Assembly (NCBI GenBank): GCA_963846565.1
Contig: CAWJWL010000005.1
Span: forward strand, 124,001 to 188,000
Length of the DNA: 64,000 nucleotides
Source: WHSW01 sp963846565
GTDB lineage: Bacteria; Actinomycetota; Thermoleophilia; Solirubrobacterales; 70-9
Reading direction: 5' to 3'
The notes under the pieces are model-generated. The model was not told the origin of the DNA. It made no database searches and worked only from the letters and a program-made list of their open reading frames with translations. Below are positions 62,270 through 64,000 of the stretch, in pieces. How positions within the stretch are numbered: position 1 is the stretch's first letter; each line of letters opens with the position of its first letter. The position numbers and the translations under genes were made by a program.

Positions 62270-63103
62270 ATGAAGTGGCTGCGCGAGCACGCGCTGAACT
62301 TCTACATGGCGATCGCCATCGGGTACATGCTGATCCCGATCGCGGTGATCGTGGCGTTCTCGTTCAACGATCCCGCCGGCCGTTACAACTTCACCTGGGA
62401 GGGCTTCACCCTCTCCCACTGGAAGGACCCGTTCGCGATCGAGGAGCTCAACGACGCGATGATCACCAGCCTCGAGCTGGCCGCGGTCTCGACGATCATC
62501 GCGACGGCGATCGGGACGCTGATGGCGATGGCCTTGGTCCGCTACGAGTTCTTCGGGCGCCGGGCGTCGAACTTCCTGATCGTGATCCCGACAGCCACGC
62601 CGGAGGTCGTGATCGGTGCCGCGCTCCTGTCGATGTTCCTGCTGCCGCCGTTCGTCGACTACATCAACCTCGGCTTCCAGAGCCTGGTGATCGCCCACGT
62701 GATGTTCTCGATCTCGTTCGTGGTCATCGTCGTGCGATCGCGGTTGATCGGATTCGACCGCTCGCTCGAGGAGGCGAGCCGCGACCTGGGCGCCGGCGCC
62801 TTCACCACCTTCCGCACCGTCACGCTGCCGCTGCTCGCGCCCGGCATCATCGCCGCGGCCCTGCTCGCGTTCGCGCTCTCGATCGATGACTTCGTCATCT
62901 CCAACTTCAACTCGGGCACGACGGTCACGTTCCCGCTCTACATCTACGGCGCCTCACAGCGCGGAATCCCGGTGGAGGTCAACGTCATGGCAACGCTTCT
63001 GCTCCTGGTTACCCTGGTCGCGATGGCATTTACGATCTGGCAGCAGCACCGCGCCGAGAAGCTTGCCGCGGTAGCAGCCGATCCCGCGGAGGAACTGGTG
63101 TGA
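62270..63103 (+). CDS. potC: ABC transporter permease, PotC type (set 3)
   Basis: 277 residues, six helices ('MAIAIGYMLIPIAVIVAFSF', 'NFLIVIPTATPEVVIGAALL', 'ALLAFALSIDDFVISNF'). EAA-like loop 'LEEASRDLGAGAFTTFRTVT'. GAGGAGG precedes the ATG. The 46-bp spacer before it contains GGCGGAGCGAAGCGGAG. Its TGA overlaps the mmsA GTG start (GTGA). Confidence 0.88.
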   Translation: MKWLREHALNFYMAIAIGYMLIPIAVIVAFSFNDPAGRYNFTWEGFTLSHWKDPFAIEELNDAMITSLELAAVSTIIATAIGTLMAMALVRYEFFGRRASNFLIVIPTATPEVVIGAALLSMFLLPPFVDYINLGFQSLVIAHVMFSISFVVIVVRSRLIGFDRSLEEASRDLGAGAFTTFRTVTLPLLAPGIIAAALLAFALSIDDFVISNFNSGTTVTFPLYIYGASQRGIPVEVNVMATLLLLVTLVAMAFTIWQQHRAEKLAAVAADPAEELV

Positions 63104-64000
63104 GCACGATCTCCGAGACACGCACCCTGCGCAACTACATCGGCGGCGGCTGGGTCGACGCATCCGGAGGCGAGACGCTCGAGGACCGCAACCCGGCCAG
63201 CGGCGAGTTGACCGCGCTGGTGCCGCTCTCCGGCGCCGCCGACGTGGACGCGGCGGTGCGGGCCGCACGCGCCGCCCAGCCGGCCTGGCGCGCACTCGCG
63301 CCCCAGAAGCGGGCCCGTGCGGTGATGGCGCTCCGCGAGGCACTTTGGGAGCGGCAGGAGGACATCGCCCAGCTGGTCACCGAGGACATGGGCAAGACCC
63401 TCGACGACGCCCGTGGCGAGGTGGTGCGCGGGATCGAGTCCACCGAGGCCGCCTGCGGCATCCCGCACCTGCTCAAGGGAGAGAACCTCGAGGGCGTCGC
63501 CGGCGGCGTCGACGTGGAGATGGTCCGCCAGCCGGTTGGCGTGGTCGCGGCGATCACGCCCTTCAACTTCCCGGCGATGATCCCGCTGTGGTTTTTGCCC
63601 TACGCGATCGCCTGCGGTAACGCGTTCATCCTCAAGCCCTCCGAGCGCGACCCGCGGCCGTCGGAGCTGATGTTCGAGCTCATCGATGGCATCGACGCCC
63701 TGCCCGACGGGATCCTGAACCTCGTCCATGGTGCCCACGACGCGGTCAACGGGCTCCTCGACCATCCGGGGATCGACGCGATCTCGTTCGTCGGCCAGGC
63801 CTCGACGGCCCGCTACATCGCCGAGCGCTCGTCGGCCTCCGGCAAGCGCTTCCAGGCGTTGGGCGGCGCCAAGAACTCGCTGATCGTGATGCCCGACGCC
63901 GACCTCGAGGTCACCGTGCCCGCGATCATGTCCTCGGCCTTCGGCGCCGGAGGCCAGCGCTGCCTGGCCGGGTCGGTGGCGGTGCTCGTCGGCACGCGTG
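63100..64000 (+). CDS. mmsA: Methylmalonate-semialdehyde dehydrogenase-like (3' end outside window)
   Basis: 300 residues visible. 'NYIGGGWVDASGGETLEDRN', 'VAAITPFNFPAMIPLWFLPY' (the MmsA-type variant of the ALDH motif), 'AISFVGQASTARYIAE', 'QALGGAKNSLIVMPDADLE' and the catalytic Cys in 'AGGQRCLAGSVAVLVG'. MmsA converts (methyl)malonate semialdehyde to propionyl- or acetyl-CoA. Translationally coupled to potC, so here it may serve beta-alanine-type semialdehydes from polyamine breakdown, which is inference. Runs off the right edge. Confidence 0.88.
   Translation, partial: MSTISETRTLRNYIGGGWVDASGGETLEDRNPASGELTALVPLSGAADVDAAVRAARAAQPAWRALAPQKRARAVMALREALWERQEDIAQLVTEDMGKTLDDARGEVVRGIESTEAACGIPHLLKGENLEGVAGGVDVEMVRQPVGVVAAITPFNFPAMIPLWFLPYAIACGNAFILKPSERDPRPSELMFELIDGIDALPDGILNLVHGAHDAVNGLLDHPGIDAISFVGQASTARYIAERSSASGKRFQALGGAKNSLIVMPDADLEVTVPAIMSSAFGAGGQRCLAGSVAVLVGTR

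Noticed and set aside
1..64000. tRNA or rRNA genes and CRISPR arrays
   Set aside because: Intergenic gaps were read for T-loop/anticodon patterns, rRNA cores and regularly spaced repeats; none were found. The dispersed repeat is not regularly spaced.

Overview
This is a GC-rich, gene-dense window with many GTG/TTG starts and 1-8 bp gene overlaps. The 2-oxoglutarate dehydrogenase E1 is fused to an E2 acyltransferase (the actinobacterial Kgd arrangement), a ydaO-type c-di-AMP riboswitch precedes an NlpC/P60-like cell-wall gene, and secreted proteins end in short Cys-containing Ig-like repeats. I infer an aerobic soil-type actinobacterium, most likely class Thermoleophilia (Solirubrobacterales/Gaiellales). 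The class assignment is inference from gene content. No tRNA, rRNA, CRISPR, phage or transposase gene was seen.

Layout. 1-22 kb holds housekeeping and secreted proteins: a GH5 glycosidase (cut by the window edge), an AcrA1-like double-SDR reductase, an RTX-like secreted protein, photolyase, a 1,479-residue fused E2-E1 2-oxoglutarate dehydrogenase, a CAP-domain protein, aconitase, two tandem SDRs and a penicillin-acylase-family hydrolase. 22-24.4 kb has a thioredoxin-fold protein, the riboswitch with its cell-wall hydrolase, and azlCD. 24.5-30 kb is polyamine-type ABC transporter set 1 (potADBC), with a flavin monooxygenase and an NTF2-fold protein. 30.1-39.8 kb is one long minus-strand operon: Rieske oxygenase, FAD oxidoreductase, two TetR regulators, potDBCA set 2 and a class III aminotransferase. 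It is divergent from an acyl-CoA dehydrogenase and an ADP-forming CoA ligase (39.8-43.05 kb). 43-51 kb carries an intact FAD oxidoreductase, a 34-residue membrane protein, a second penicillin acylase, a thioesterase and an MFS transporter. 50.4-63.1 kb is a putrescine-type catabolic cluster: aminotransferase, PucR regulator, alanine dehydrogenase, aminobutyraldehyde dehydrogenase and succinate-semialdehyde dehydrogenase, divergent from potADBC set 3 and mmsA, which runs off the right edge.

How the genes fit together. The 51.7-63 kb block reads as a route from imported diamine to aminoaldehyde, amino acid, semialdehyde and succinate, feeding the TCA cycle whose aconitase and 2-oxoglutarate dehydrogenase lie in the same window. 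The 30-45 kb block looks like uptake and oxidative breakdown of another amine. Two identical palindromic sites, TTGACcttgtaGTCAA, tie the Rieske/acyl-CoA dehydrogenase promoter region to the downstream intact FAD oxidoreductase.

Two features stand out. First, a 48-49 bp GC-rich quasi-palindromic repeat occurs at eight sites. Three copies lie inside the fused dehydrogenase gene, one inside an ABC ATPase gene and others at gene ends, and they are translated in frame as Pro/Ala/Gly/Ser linkers. Second, from about 32.2 to 42.9 kb nearly every gene is broken by single-base indels, mostly an extra G or C, while genes on both sides are intact. This looks more like unpolished sequence than gene decay, so those genes are given as reconstructed spans.
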